From: Capra hircus
Lineage: Eukaryota > Chordata > Mammalia > Artiodactyla > Bovidae
NCBI RefSeq assembly: GCF_001704415.2
Contig: NC_030813.1
Coordinates: forward strand, 15,952,001-16,016,000
Reading direction: 5' to 3'
DNA length: 64,000 nt
Part shown: piece after piece, positions 47,190 through 59,416 of the stretch
Numbering within the stretch: the stretch's first letter is position 1
Layout: every line of letters begins with the position of its first letter
Made by a program: the position numbers and the translations under genes
The notes under the pieces: generated by a model
The model's database searches: none
The model's input: only the letters and a program-made list of their open reading frames with translations
Told to the model about the DNA's origin: nothing

Positions 47190-47880
47190 GGGCAGCGCAC
47201 ACCTTTGAGGCTCGGGAGAAGCAGAGACTAGGGTGGAGCTCGAGCGATCCGGGGCTCGCCGCAGGTGATCTGTAGTCGCTAGCAGCTTCCCACCCCAGGA
47301 CCGCGGGTTGTCTTCGGAATTGTTGCTGACGTCTCCCGAGGGCCGGCTTCTGCTCCCCGGGCGCCAGGCGGGTGAGACCGCGTCCTCTGCCTTGCCCGGG
47401 CGCTCTGGCAGCGGCGAACTCCGAGCGAAGGAAAGGGCACCAGCAGACGCCCCAAACCCCGCCTCCACCGCTGGAAGGCAGGGAGCCGGGGCAGCGGGGG
47501 CGGAGGAAGGGGCGGGGGCAGCGGCCGGGCTTCAGGAAGCGGAGGCCGCACGGGCGTCGGCGCTACGCTCTCGGCTGCGAGGAGCTCGGAGGCTGCGATG
47601 AGTTCGGACGCTGCACTTCGCCGGGCTCGCTGTCCAGGTGGGTGGCGGGTGCCGAGCGGGGCGCGCGGGCGCGAGTGGGGACGCGGGTTCCCCCGGCTTT
47701 GCTCGGTGGCCGGGAGAAGTTGAGGGTCTTGGAGGGAAGCGCTCGGGTCGGGTGGGCGCAGCTGAGCCTCTGGGCTCGGGAAAAACAGCTCGGGGACCTC
47801 ACCGCCGCCTCCTTGCGGTCCCTGGTGGCGGCGCCTGGCGCTGGGGAGTGCCCCGGCCGCTTTTGTCCTCCGGGCGCTGA
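47190..47880 (+). promoter_or_regulatory. CASP6: CpG-island promoter of CASP6
   Basis: Very GC- and CpG-rich over exon 1. A GC box GGGGCGGGGG is at 47509-47518 and a CRE-like TGACGTCT at 47327-47334. No TATA box is seen. BovB sequence abuts it on the left. Transcription start not determined. Confidence 0.85.
47598..47637 (+). CDS. CASP6: Caspase-6, exon 1
   Basis: ATG at 47598 with G at -3 opens MSSDAALRRARCP and one base of Gly, followed by a GTGGGT donor. It is the start of the short prodomain. The match to other mammalian CASP6 N-termini (MSS...LRR) and the clean join to exon 2 support this start. Long open frames on both strands in this island are composition effects. Confidence 0.9.
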
Positions 47881-48188
47881 TCTCTTCCTAGCTGTCGTGG
47901 CTATTTGCACTTTAACTGCGCTTGGTCATAAGAAAAGTTAACTTTTGGGTCTTGTTGGGCCTTATTTTTTTCACTTCTACGTAAAAATAAGTGGTTGCCT
48001 TGTAGTAACAGTGGAGCGTGAGCAGCCCGCAGAGGCGCCCGGGCAGAGAGAAACCCCCAGGCTTGCCCGCACGGAAACTGGAGATCAGAGTCAGGCCTTG
48101 GGAGCTGCACAGCCCCCATGGTCCTCCTGCATCCGGGAAACCTGCAGTTATTTGTGAATTTAACTTAAGGCCACGGTAACTTTTCTCT

Positions 48189-48405
48189 GGGGGTATGGCT
48201 TCCCTGGTGGCTCAGATGGTAAAGAATCAGCCTGCTAAAGCAGGAGACTTGAGTCGGATCCCTGGGTCGAGCAGATCCCCTGGAGGAGGGCATAGCAACG
48301 CACCCCAGTATTCTTGCCTGGAGAATCCCACAGACAGAGGAGCCTGGCGGGCTGAGGTCCATGGGGTCTCAAAGAGTCGGACACAGCGACTAAAACAACA
48401 AACAA
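48189..48405 (+). mobile_element. Bov-tA SINE, sense
   Basis: Full Bov-tA with CTTTTCTCT on both sides. Confidence 0.93.
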
Positions 48406-48530
48406 CAAATACCTTTTCTCTACAAAATAATCAGCTTCTAAGCACATGCTTTAGGACGTTCTTCCCTGTCGCTTATAACTATATTACTGATAAGGTTTAG
48501 AAGCTCTGAGCCTGGCCATAGTTTTTTAAA

Positions 48531-48562
48531 AGGGCGGGGCAGGGCGGGGTAGGGGGCGCGGA
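48531..48562 (+). promoter_or_regulatory. CASP6: GC-box cluster in CASP6 intron 1
   Basis: Two GGGCGGGG units and a GGGGGCGCGG lie within 32 bases, about 900 bp downstream of exon 1. They are possible Sp1/KLF sites. Confidence 0.5.
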
Positions 48563-48923
48563 AGGTGGAGAGTGGTTTGACTCGCCGGCGGTCAATCCAC
48601 ATAGAGTGCCTTTATTTCAGAGCTTTCTGTTCTTTGCTACAGAAAACAAGCCTTGTCCCAGAGGCAGGTTGTAAAAGTCACCACGGTTGTTCAGGAAGTG
48701 TGGTTACCCTGATGGGACAGTGCGAGGTCCAGCAACCATTTCCCTTTTGGAATCCAGGGGGAGGGCTGGGAAGGAGGGCAGGATGCTTGCTTGAGGCACC
48801 ACTAGTCACTGCACATCCCCCGCCATTCTTGTAATGGTTTCCTTTCTTTTCCTACTTGCTCTCCTTTCTTTGTCCACAATACTCCTTTTCCTGTGTATTC
48901 CAGGCCTGACATGAGCCAGTCCT

Positions 48924-49125
48924 TGGCTTCCCTGGTGGCTCAGAGCTTCTTCCTGCAATGTGGGAGACCTGGGTTCGATCCCTGGGTGGGAAAGATCCCC
49001 TGTAGAAGGAAATGGCAACCCACTCCAGTATTCTTGCCTGGAGAATCCCATGGGCGGAGGAGCCTGGTGGGCTACAGTCCATGGGGTCGCAAAGTGTCGG
49101 ACCCGACTGAGTGACTTAACTAACT
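48924..49125 (+). mobile_element. Bov-tA SINE, sense
   Basis: Intact B-box-like 'gggttcgatccctggg' in the head, then a full Bov-A body. Confidence 0.93.
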
Positions 49126-49428
49126 TTGATAAGGAATATGGGTAGATTGTCACAGATACTGCAGTGAATGAAGATGATGACAGTAGATACTGAAGAAGTT
49201 TGGAGAAGTGAGCACTTGGTTTAGAAAGGTTTCTGTTCTCTCCCTGGTGGGAGTGGTTTTACCACAGCTAGTACATGGACTTTGGAATCTGCAGGCAGAA
49301 CTGGGCCTTTCAGTACCAATTCCAAGGCACCAACCTCAGATAAGCCCCTTGCACTTTCTCTGTCTCAAAGGGCCTATGGAGTAGAGTGAGATAAATTTAT
49401 CTCATATGCCAAGCCATCAACAAATGGT

Positions 49429-49656
49429 GAAGTGAAGTGAAGTGAAATCACTCAGTTGTGTCCAACTCTTTGCAACCCCATGGACTGTAGCCTACCAGGC
49501 TCCTCTGTCCATGGGATTTTCCAGGCAATAGTACTGGAGTGGATTGCCATTTCCTTCTCCAGGGGATCTTCCCCACCCAGGGATCGAACCTGGGTCTCCC
49601 CCATTGTAGACAGATGCTTTACCGTCTGAGCCACCAGAGAAGTCCAGCAAAAAGTC
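49429..49656 (-). mobile_element. Bov-tA SINE, antisense
   Basis: Starts with a (GAAGT)n tail. Perfect 11-bp duplication CAACAAATGGT at 49418-49428 and 49657-49667. Confidence 0.96.
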
Positions 49657-49944
49657 CAACAAATGGTAGCTGGAGGCATTCTCAGGTTAAGGTGTGGAGG
49701 AAAAAGAATGATTGATTAGTTTTGTAAAAAGTGGGTTTGAGCAAAGAGGTGGTTACATTTTTGGAGAGGAAAATTGCATAAATCAGAGACAAGGAGAAGG
49801 GAGGAGAGGTTAAGAGTCAGGTTGACCCATTTCTGAGAATAATTGCAGATGAAAAGGAATTTATAAATCTTACATAGAATATCTCCCTCACTAAGATTGA
49901 TTTTCTCCATGTCAACAAAACCAGTTTATTTGTATTCATGCAGT

Positions 49945-50158
49945 GTGTCATTCAGTCGCTAAGTTGTGTCCTACGCTTTGCAACCCCATGGACTGCAGCA
50001 CGCCAGGCTTCCCTGTCCTTCATCTCCTGGAGCTTGCTCAAACTCATGTCCATTGAGTCAGTGATGCCATCCAACCGTCTCATCCTCTGTCTCCTCCTTC
50101 TCCAGCCCTCCGTCTTTCCCAGCATCAGGGTCTTTTCCAATGAGTCAGCTTTTCGCAT
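49945..50158 (-). mobile_element. BovB LINE 3' fragment, antisense
   Basis: About 214 bp of BovB 3' end; ATGCAGT appears on both sides. Confidence 0.88.
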
Positions 50159-50597
50159 TATGCAGTATAGTGATACTGTGCACCCTTCCCGAAAGCTGGC
50201 CTGTTGGGCATGTACAGTTTAAAATGACTGTGACAGAATCATAATGATCTCGGAGTGGCAGCAGTGAGCTGTGGCACAAAGCGAGACTGTAATTCCCTAC
50301 TCAGGAGTTGAATCTGGGTAACCTCGATGAAAACTAGGAATCCCAGCTTGCAGACCAGTAAGGGCTAGAGGCTAGAACCTGTTTTCCCCTGACTCTTGGC
50401 CCCAGTGAAAAATGCATTTTTCATGGAGGCAAAAACTGTAAATGTAGGTACAAAGTTTATGATTAGAGACATAGCACAATGACAAATGGGAGCAAACACA
50501 GAGAGACTGTTAAGATAGACGTAAGCCAGAGATGCACACCTGCAGAGAAAGGGTGCGGGCGTGTCCTCTCTAATGAGGAACACAGGAAAAAGAACGT

Positions 50598-50852
50598 TCA
50601 GTCAGTCTCTCAGTCGTGGCCGACTCTTTGTGAAATGGTTAATTCATTTATATAGGACAGTGCTGGTGGCTAAGACGGTAAAGAAGCTGCCTGCAATGAG
50701 GCTTTGATCCCTGGGTCGGGAAGATCCCCTGGACAAGGGCATGGCAACCCACTCCAGTATTGTTGCCTGGAGAATCCTATGGACAGAGGAGCCTGGTGGG
50801 CTTCAGTCCATGGGGTCTCAAAGAGTCAGACACGACTAAGTGACTCCTGATC
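50598..50852. mobile_element. Small BovB end (antisense) followed by a Bov-tA SINE (sense)
   Basis: The part 50598-50632 is a 35-bp reversed BovB/Bov-A 3' end. The part 50655-50852 is a Bov-tA in sense. The two face away from each other. Confidence 0.75.
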
Positions 50853-53164
50853 TTTGTTTACCTTTGGCCAGTTGTCTTGTTTTGACACCCCTATATCCCC
50901 CTACTCTCCACCCCCAGTCAGTTTGTCTCAGGACCCTCCCCTGGGTGTGCATGCACCCTTCAGTCAAGATGGATTTCATCGCAGAGGCATATGGTGGGGG
51001 GAATAGCAAGACTTACTGTGTTCTGACATTCCCTGCCATATTTGGCCCCTCGAAGCCTTTTGCACATGTGTAGCGTCTCCTTTGCCCTAAGAATGGGAAA
51101 TATATGACCTCTTGATCTTCTAAGAGTTTTGTCCCTCTCTGTTCCTGCCATAAGGTACCCAGTGGATAACCCATAAGGTCTGGTTATCCACTGAATACCT
51201 GTTTTTATATCTAAGAGCAGATCTTGAAATGTAGACAGCAGTCTGGTCATAAATAGCCCAAAGCCCATCTGTCTCTTGCCTCAGGAAGTGTAAGCAGAGG
51301 GCTGGTAGTGTCTGGCCTGGAGCCTTTTTCTCTCCCCAGGAATTATGATCAAAGGGCCAGTTGTAAATGTCTGTTCTAGAGCCCAGCTGTCTCCTGCCTC
51401 AATAATGTCTGTTCTCTGAAGCTGGGTAAAACTGATCAGCTCCGAGGAAGTTTTGGAACTTCTGTTCTAATGTCTGTCTCCATAGCTTTCTATTCCGATT
51501 CAGCAAACTGCTAGAACAGACTGGCAGCTGGACCAGGTCAGTGTTGATATTGTAGGTTACAGGGCACCTGTTTATAGCAGAGTGAAGGTTAGAGCCTGTG
51601 AGGTTCAGAATTAAGTTTTCAGTGCCCAGTTTCTTTCTATGTCTATTGTGTTTAACAGTGACAACAGCAACAAAAAAAACTTTAAAAAATGCCTCAATGA
51701 GACTGTCCTGTTAACTTTGAAACTGAATGTCATTTTAAACAAATTAATCTTGAACTACTTAATACTAGCTGTCTTCCCTAAATCTGTAAGCTGATGGCAA
51801 TATTTGAGATGACTCAAACGCACAGCTTAGATTACATCAGCCCAGGAGAACTGCGGCGCTCCTTCCTGAAACTATGAAAAAGAAGCCTTAGAGACCCAAT
51901 AGCGTGTACATCTCCAATGCTTTCACTCTCAAGGACTTGAGTTAGTTTGGTGACCAGCCACTTGGCATAGCCTCTGCTGGGGACACTTCAGGCTGCCTTA
52001 GGCTCACTACCAACAAGGTGCAGAAGCTGGGGGAGGGGAGCTGCTGGGTCTGCTGCTCCTCTGGGGCTCTCAGAAGAGGCTCGGCGCTTTGCACCCATGC
52101 AGATTCTTGGAGGGAGAAGGAAGTGATTGACTTTCAGATACAGATTTTTTTTTTTAATTGGAGTGTAATTCTTTTACAATGTGTGTTAGTTTTTGCTGTT
52201 CAAAGATGTGAATGTATACATGTGTACACATAGACCCTCCCTCACGGGCCTCCTTCCCACCGCCCGCCTCTCTTTGCCATCCATCTGGGTCATTACAAAG
52301 CCCCGAGCTGAGTTCTCTGTGCTCTAACGGCAGGTTCCCACTACGCTATCATTCTACGTGTGGTAGTGTATACATGTCAATCATGATTTTCCAGTTCGTC
52401 CGACCCTCGCCTTCTCCCACTGTGTCCAGATGCCCATTCTGTACAGCTGCCTCTCTTTCCTCTCCTGGAACTAGGTTCATTTACCATTTTTCTAGATTTC
52501 CACATACATCCATTAATAAACGATATTTGTTTTTCTCTTTCTGGCTGACTTGACTGTAGGAAAGACTATGGGTCCACCCAAATCTCTACCAAGACTCTGG
52601 GTCCACCCAATCTCACCCAGTCTCTCAAATGACCTCATTTCATTCCTTTTTATGTCTGAGTAGTCTGCCCTCACTGTATGTTTGTGCTACATCGTCTGTG
52701 TCCATTCATCTGTCAGTGGACGCTTAGGTTGTTTCCATGTCCTGTCTTTTGTAAATAGCCCTGCAGTGAGCACTGGGGCCCATGTGTCTTTTTCGATTCT
52801 GGTTTCCTCAGGGTATTTGCCCACTAGTGGGAGCTGCTGGATCATGTGGTAGTTTTATTCCTACTTTTTTAAAGGAATCTTCACACCCTTCTCCATAATG
52901 GCTGTAGCAATTTACATTCCCAACCATGCAAGAGGGTTCCCTTTTCTCCACATCCTCTCCAGCATTTATTGTATGTAGATTTTTTGATGATGTCCATTCT
53001 GACTGGTGTGCGGTGATACCTCGTTGTGGTTTTAATTTGCCTTTCTATAATAATTAGCAGTGTCAAGCATCTTTTTATGGGGTTGTTGGCCATCTGTATG
53101 TCTTCTTTAGAGAAATGTCTATTTAGGTCTTCCTCCCATTTTTTGATTGGGTTGTTCGCATTTT

Positions 53165-53372
53165 TTAACATTTATTTATTTGTTTGGCTGGGCTGGGTCT
53201 TAGTTGAAGCACAGGGGATCTTTGATCTGTGTTGCAGCATGTAGGATCTTTAGCTGTGCACTCGAACTTTTAGCTGTGGCTTGCGGGATCTAGTTCCTTA
53301 ACCAGGGATTGTACCCGGGCCTCCTGCATTGGGAGCTTGGAGTCTTAGCCACTGGACCATCAGCAAAGTCCC
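53165..53372 (-). mobile_element. CHR-type SINE inside L1, antisense
   Basis: 'ggctgggtcttagttgaagc' body and reversed head ending 'ggaccatcagcaaagtccc'. Confidence 0.88.
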
Positions 53373-54538
53373 TGTTTTTTATTTTTTATGTTGAGCTGCA
53401 TGAGCTGTTTGTATATTTTGGAGATGAAGCCTTTATCCATTGCTTCATTTGCAGTCATTTTCTCCCATTCTGAGAGTTGTCTCTTCATCTTGTTTATGGT
53501 TTCCTTTGCTGTGCAAAAGCTTTTGAGTTTAATTAGGTCCCATTTGTTTATTTTTGTTTTTCATTACTCTTAAGAAGTGGGTCAAAAGATCTTGCTGTGT
53601 TTTATGTCAATGAATGTTTTTCTTATGTTTTCCTCTAGGAGTTTTATAGTGTCCTGTCTTAAATTAGGTCTTTGATCCATTTTTAGTTTACTTTTTTGTA
53701 CGGTGTTGAGTACTGTTCTAATTTCATTCTTTGCCGTGTAGCTGTCCAGTTTTCCCAGCACCACTTCTTGAAGAGCCTTTTTCTCCATTGTATATTCTTG
53801 CCTCCTTTATCATAGATTAGGTGACCACAGGTGAGTGGATTTATCTCTGGGCTTTCTGATCCTTATTTCTGTTTTTATGTCAATACCATACTGTTTTGAT
53901 TACTTTGCAGTGTAGTCTGAAGTTGAGGAGCCTGATTCCTCCAGCTTCATTTTTCCTGCTCACAATTGCTTCGACTATTTGCTTTCAGCAGTTTGACAGT
54001 TGCTTTCAGGATCTTTTGTATTTCCATACAAATTGTAAAATTTTTTGTTTTCATTCTGTGAGAAATGTCATTGATAATTTGATAGAGATTACACTGAATC
54101 TGTAGATTGCTTTGGGTAATATAGTCATATTGACCCATCCAGGAATATGGTGTATTTCTCCACCTGTTTGTGTCATCTTTCTGTCTTTGATTAGTGTGTT
54201 ATAGTTTTCTGAGTACAGGTCTTTTGCCTCTTTAGGTAGGTTAATTCCTAGGTGTTTTATTATTTTGGTTATGATAGTAAACAGGATTGTTTCCTTGATT
54301 TCTCTTTCTGATCTTTCATTGTAAATGTATAGGAGGGCAGTAGACTTCTGTGCATTAATTTTATACTGTGCAACTTTACCAAATTCATTGATGAGCTCCA
54401 GTGTTCTGGTGGCATCTTTAGGGTTTTCTATGTATAGTATCATGTCAGCTGCAAACAGTGACGGCTTTACTTGTGCCTTTCCAATTGTATTCCTTGTATT
54501 TATTTTTCTTCTCTGATTGCCATGGCTAGGACTTCCAA

Positions 54539-54729
54539 GTGAAAGTGTTAATCACTTAGTCATGTCCAACTCTTTGCAACCCTGTGGACTGTATAATTGT
54601 CCATGGAATTCTCCAGGCAAGAATACTGGAGTGGGTAGCCATTCCCTTCTCCAGGAGAATCTTCCCAACCCAGGGATTGAATTCGGGTCTCCTGCATGGC
54701 AGGCAGATTCTTTACCATCTGAGCCACCA
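54539..54729 (-). mobile_element. Bov-tA SINE inside L1, antisense
   Basis: ACTTCCAA duplicated at 54531-54538 and 54730-54737 within L1 ORF2 sequence. Confidence 0.93.
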
Positions 54730-55815
54730 ACTTCCAAAGCCATGCTGAATAATGATAGTGAGAGTGAACATCTTTGTCTCATTCCTGATCTTAGAGGAAT
54801 ACTTTCAGGTTTTCACCATTAAGAATGGTGTTTGCTGTGGGCCTGTTGTCTATGGCCATTATTATATTGAGGTAGATGCCCTCTATGCCCACTTTCTGAA
54901 GAGTTTTTTTTATCATACAGGGGTGTTAAATTTTGTCAGAAACATTTTCTGCATCTATTGAGATGATCATATGGTTTTTATTTAATATGGTATATCACAT
55001 TTATTTGAGTATATTGAAGAATCCTTACACCCCTGGGATAAATCCCACTTTATCATGGTATTTGAGTCTTTTAATGTGTTGCTGGACTCTGTTTGCTAGT
55101 ATTTTGTTGAGGATTTTGTGTCTTTGTTCATCAGTGGTATTGATCTGTAATTTTTTTTTTTTTTTTTGGTAATTTATTTGTCTGATTTTGGTATCAGGGT
55201 GATGGTGGCCTTGTAGAATGAGTTTGGGAGTGTTCCTTCCTCTGCAATTTTTGGGAAGAGTTTGAGAAAGATAGGTGTTATCTCTTCTCTAAATGTTTGA
55301 CAGAATTTGCCTGTGAAGCCGTCTGGTCCCGGCCTTTTGTTGAAAGATTTTTAATTACAATTTCATTTCCTTACTTGTGATTGGTCTGTTTATATTTTCT
55401 AATTCTTCTTGAAAAGCTGTACCTTTCAAAGAATTTTTCCATTTCTTCCAGGTTTATTTTATTATCATATAGTTGCTTATAATCGTCTCTTATGATGCTT
55501 TGTATTTCTGCGGTATTAGTTGTTAATTTCTCCTTTTTCATTTCTAAATTTGTTGATTTGAATCCTCTCCTTTATTTCTTTATGATTCTGGCTAAAGGGC
55601 TATCAATTTTGTTTATCTTCTCAAAGAACCAACTTTTAGTTTATTGATTTTTGCTATTGTTTTCTTCATTTCTATTTCATTTCTTTCTGCTCTCATCTTT
55701 ATCATTCATTCCTTCTACTAAACTTTGGTGGTGGCAGCGGTGGTGTTATTGATGTTCTTTCTCTAGTTGCTTTAGGTGTAAGGTCAGATTGAGATTTTTG
55801 TTGTTTCTTGAGGTG

Positions 55816-55984
55816 AGATTGAATTTTAGATATCGATTTAATATGTTTAGTTTGAGTGATTCTGTTTCTTTTTTATGTGATTGTTTTAATGATAAGGAGG
55901 TAAGGGTATTAAAAGGAGGTAGAAAAAAAAGTGGATCATGGAATGCTTTTGAAAATGGAAGGAGAGGAAACCCTGCATATTGCT
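55816..55984 (+). other. Short AT-rich spacer
   Basis: No feature between the L1 end and the minisatellite. Confidence 0.4.
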
Positions 55985-57820
55985 TAGTAGAGCGGTGTGG
56001 GGAGCAGGAAGGAACCCCAGTAGACAGTGTATGGAGTAAGAGGTCTTCTGGGAGGGCAATCTGTGGGTAGGAGGAATCCCAGTTAGAACAGTGTGTGGCT
56101 AGAAGTAGCCCCAGCAGAGCACTGTGTGGAGTGGGAAGTGTCCCAGGGAGCAGTGTGTGGACAAGAAAGTATACTCCTCTATCTTTGTGTTGTAGGAAGT
56201 ATTCTGGGTGGAGGAGTTTACGGGCTCGGAGGGATTTGGGGGAGCTCAGAATGTAGAGTGGGAAGTCAGCCTAGAAGAGTTGTGTGTTCAGAAGGGGAGC
56301 ATTCCTGAGCAGAGGGGAGTCTTGGTAGGAAATACGCCCCGTGGAGCAGTGTGCAGCAGGAAGTTCTCCCTGGTACGGCAGCGTGTGCAGCAGGATGTAT
56401 TCTGGGTGTGGCGGTGTGTGGCGTGGGGAGAGCAGGACGTACATTCAGTGGGGCAGTGTCTGGGGTAGGGAGCATCCTCCGTGAGCGCTGAGCGCAGCAG
56501 GGAAGGGTCCCTTGTATAGCGCTGTTGAGGAGGAGATCTCCAGGTAAAGCGGCCTGAATGAACAGTGAAGAACTACCCTTGGTGGAGCACCGTGGTAGCA
56601 GGGCGTATATCACACAGAGCTGTGTGTGGAGTAGGTAACCCCGCAGAACACTGTGGAGCAGGAAGGTCCCAGGTGGAGAGCAGAGCGTGGGGTAGGAGAC
56701 GCCTCTTGTAGAGCGGCGTGCGGAGTCGGACATTTCTGGCAGCTTGTGGCATAAGAAGGGAGGATGTCTCCTCGGGTGAGCGCTGAGCGGAGTGGGAAGT
56801 CACTGGTGCAAAGTGTGCAGAGAAGGAAATAACCGTCCATAGAGCAGGGTGTGGAGCAGGGAGGATTCTGGGCAAAGTATTTGTAGAGGAAGGAGAGGCT
56901 GTATACAGAGTACAGCAGTGTGATGGGACATACCCTGGCAAAGTAGCGTGAGGGGTCGGCTGCGTCCCGGATACAGCAGGGTACAGGTGGTACCGGGTGA
57001 CCTTGGTAGGTCAGTGTGTGGAGGATGAAGTCCCCAGGGTAGACCGTGTGTGGATTCAGAGTTCCTGTAGTAGAGCAGGGTGTGGCGCTGGCTGCGTTCC
57101 CTTCAGCATTGTGTGAGCTGGGAAGTATCGTCGTGTGGACTAGAAGTATTCCGGGGACAGCAGATGGTAAGTGTCCCGGGGAGAACAGCGTGTGGTGTCG
57201 GAAGTAATCCTGGTAGAACAGGGCGTGTAGGAGGAGGTGTGCTGCGCCCAGCACAGGGTGGAACCGGAAGTGCCCCCTAGAGCTGTGTGTTCACTGGGGC
57301 AGCATCCCGAGTGGAGTGTGTCTCATTAGGAAGCATCGGCTGTTCAGCAGTGTGTGGAGCAGGGAGCGTCCTGGCAGGCGAGCAGTGTGTGATGGAGGAA
57401 GTATTCTGGATAGAGGAGTTTGGGAGGAGGAAGTGTCCCCAGTATCCAGTGCACAGGACCGGAAGAGTTCTAGTAGAAAAGCGTGTGGAATGCCTCTGGT
57501 GGCACAGTGTCCAGCAGGAAGCATTAATAATCCCCAGGGTCAGCGTGTGGAGAAGTCTGCTGGTGGGACAGGGTATGAGGTACCACGTGACCTTAGTAGA
57601 GCAGTGTGTGGAGTGGGCGGGACCCCTTCTAGAACATTGTGCGGGGTAGGGCGAGTCTTCAGTAGAGCATTGTGTGAAATAGCAGATCCTCCAGTAAGCA
57701 GCTGCATGGTAGGGAGGTCCCCTGATGGAGGAGAGCTTGGTAGGAAGTGTCTGCGGTACAACAAGGTGTAGAGTTCGCAGGATCTGCCTTAGAGCAAGAT
57801 GAGGGTAGCATGGAAGCCTC
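55985..57820 (+). repeat. Diverged minisatellite, unit about 31-33 bp
   Basis: About 55 degenerate units follow the theme AGCAGTGTGTGGAGT, then AGGAAGTRTCCCCRG and a short GTAG-like link. Clear neighbouring units are at about 56090-56155 and 57170-57240. The G-rich strand is +. Most units differ by many changes and some are deleted, so it is an old array. Open frames on both strands (up to 214 codons on minus) arise because the period keeps stops out of some frames; they show no domain. Confidence 0.85.
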
Positions 57821-57857
57821 GGGAGAGTGGGGAGGATGCATTAGAGAGGCTGCTTCT

Positions 57858-57995
57858 GACTCCTAATCTTTGGTGCGAGTAACAGTCACCTTGGCACATC
57901 TCCCAGGATTCTGATTATGTAAATCTGGGTTAGGGACCAGGAACCTGCATTTTATCACCCAGGCCGGGGATTGATGTGGAAGGTTAAGGAAAACT
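57858..57995. mobile_element. MER5-like DNA transposon remnant
   Basis: 'gattatgtaaatctgggttagg' and 'aacctgcattttatcacccagg' resemble a MER5-type core. Weak. Confidence 0.45.
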
Positions 57996-59099
57996 GATTG
58001 GGGCCTATTGGACAGGGGAAGGGTGATGCCTCTCTGGGGTCTTGGCTGGTTTGAATACTGGATGCAGTCCAGGAGAAGCAGGCTGAGAGTGACTGGTAAA
58101 GGGCCCTGGAGTTGAATTCTCTCTCTCCTCATCCTCTCTCCCTAGGTGGATGTTTGTCAATGAGGAGACATGACATGAGGTTAGAACCATCAGGCGTGAG
58201 GGAGAGACTCCAAGGAGTGAGGGGAACACTACCCTCTTGGCAGGGGGATGATGGGTAGGGGTTTACCCTTAGGGTCCGTCCGCCTTCCTTCCAAGACCTC
58301 AGCTGAAAGGGGCATCTTGCTACATTATTAGTACTTGTGTGGTCGTCACCTTCTGTCCCCTCTCAAGCTGCTTATCAGGTAAAAGCAGATTCATGAGCAT
58401 ATGGACTCTTCTGGTAGAAGATGTTAGACTCACTATTGCTGTCCAGTAGAGAAGCCACTGGCCACGTGTTATGTAAATCTCAATTAGTTGAAGTTAATTA
58501 AAAAACTGAGTTCCTCAGTTACACTAGCCAAAGTTCAAGGGCTCAAAAGCACATGTGGCCATTGGCTGCCCCCAGAGACAGCTCAGGTATAGGGCATTCT
58601 GTCACTGCAGAAGGCTCTGTTGCACAGCACTGTTCCTGGGAGGAGAGGGATTCAGTGAGAGCTTGTCTTGTGGGTGGGGAAGTCTGATCTTGGGTTGAGA
58701 GAAGAGGGTCCCCATTATAGGATCATAACAACCACATGTGTCATGCAGGAGATCAGAATCTGAGTCTTTGCCGTTCCCTTCCTCCACCAAAACGTCTGCC
58801 GCTTCCAGGCAGTAGGATAATCCAGTGTCAACCACACTGTGTTCAGTTCTCTTGCTTGACTTCACTCTCTGTGTCAGAGAATATTTGCTAAAAACATTTG
58901 CTGCAAAATAAAGCAATTTCAAGCAATTTCATGTTTCATTTGAGCTTCATAACCACAGAGCTACATTTGTTACTTTTGGCATAGTGTGCAGCGAATGAAT
59001 GTGAGTAGTATTTTTCCGTTTCTGTTTATGATCTTTTTTTATTTTGCATGTAAGAGTTGGAGGTGAGAAAGAACTGAGCTGTGCGTTTACGGTTCGTTT

Positions 59100-59180
59100 A
59101 TTTATTTTGGCTGCTCTGGGTCTTCCTTGAAGCGCGTGGGCTTTCTGTAGTTGTGGTGTGCAGGCTTCTCTCGTTGTGGC
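59100..59180 (-). mobile_element. CHR SINE fragment, antisense
   Basis: 'ttattttggctgctctggg' to 'gcttctctcgttgtggc'. CGGTTCGTTTA and CAGTTCGTTTA flank it. Confidence 0.8.
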
Positions 59181-59373
59181 ACGTACAGTTCGTTTATTAT
59201 TAATAGCACGTTCCCTTCCTTCTCCCTTACCCCTTCTCACATCCTTTGACTTTTAAACCAACCAAGACAGAAGGAGCCTAGCAGATAGGAATCAAGGCAG
59301 CTGGGAGCTCCTAATGTGTTTTATGACCATAAATCAAAAAGTATATTAACAAAACCCTACTTTCTTTTAATAG

Positions 59374-59416
59374 GTGAAGAACAAAACATGACCGAAATAG
59401 ACGCCTTCCCTAGGAG
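59374..59416 (+). CDS. CASP6: Caspase-6, exon 2 (prodomain cleavage site)
   Basis: This 43-bp exon encodes GEEQNMTEIDAFPRR. TEID ends at residue 23 and is the prodomain cleavage site (TETD in human, from memory). Cleavage here and in the linker yields the active large and small subunits. The acceptor is TTTTAATAG and the donor GTAATA. It joins exon 1 through a Gly codon and exon 3 through an Arg codon. Confidence 0.95.

Larger units (their letters stand above)
52146..55815 (-). mobile_element. L1 LINE, antisense, about 3.3 kb without inserts
   Basis: A T run, the L1 3'UTR, then ORF2 in reverse up to the RT/endonuclease border; short remnants of ORF2 appear on the minus strand (for example 54051-54443). 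It is 5'-truncated, with frame breaks, and is interrupted by a CHR SINE and a Bov-tA SINE. Confidence 0.88.
47638..59373 (+). other. CASP6: CASP6 intron 1 (11.7 kb)
   Basis: No exon seen. Stretches 47881-48188, 48563-48923, 49126-49417, 50159-50597, 50853-52145, 57996-59093 and 59195-59373 hold no confident feature. The other parts are described as separate entries. Confidence 0.7.

Noticed and set aside
47279..47941. Several long frames on both strands over the CASP6 CpG island, including a 189-codon + frame
   Set aside because: Composition effect; only the short exon 1 frame continues into exon 2 with conserved CASP6 sequence.
48960..48990. A tRNA gene suggested by an intact B-box-like motif
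   Set aside because: It is the tRNA-Glu-derived head of a Bov-tA SINE; the cloverleaf is not complete and the Bov-A body follows.
55985..57820. Regular repeats with spacers, and long open frames on both strands, in CASP6 intron 1 (up to 214 codons at 56610-57254)
   Set aside because: This is a mammalian intron, units are degenerate and adjacent, without conserved repeats around unique spacers, so it is not a CRISPR array. The open frames follow from the repeat period and shift between frames with no domain.
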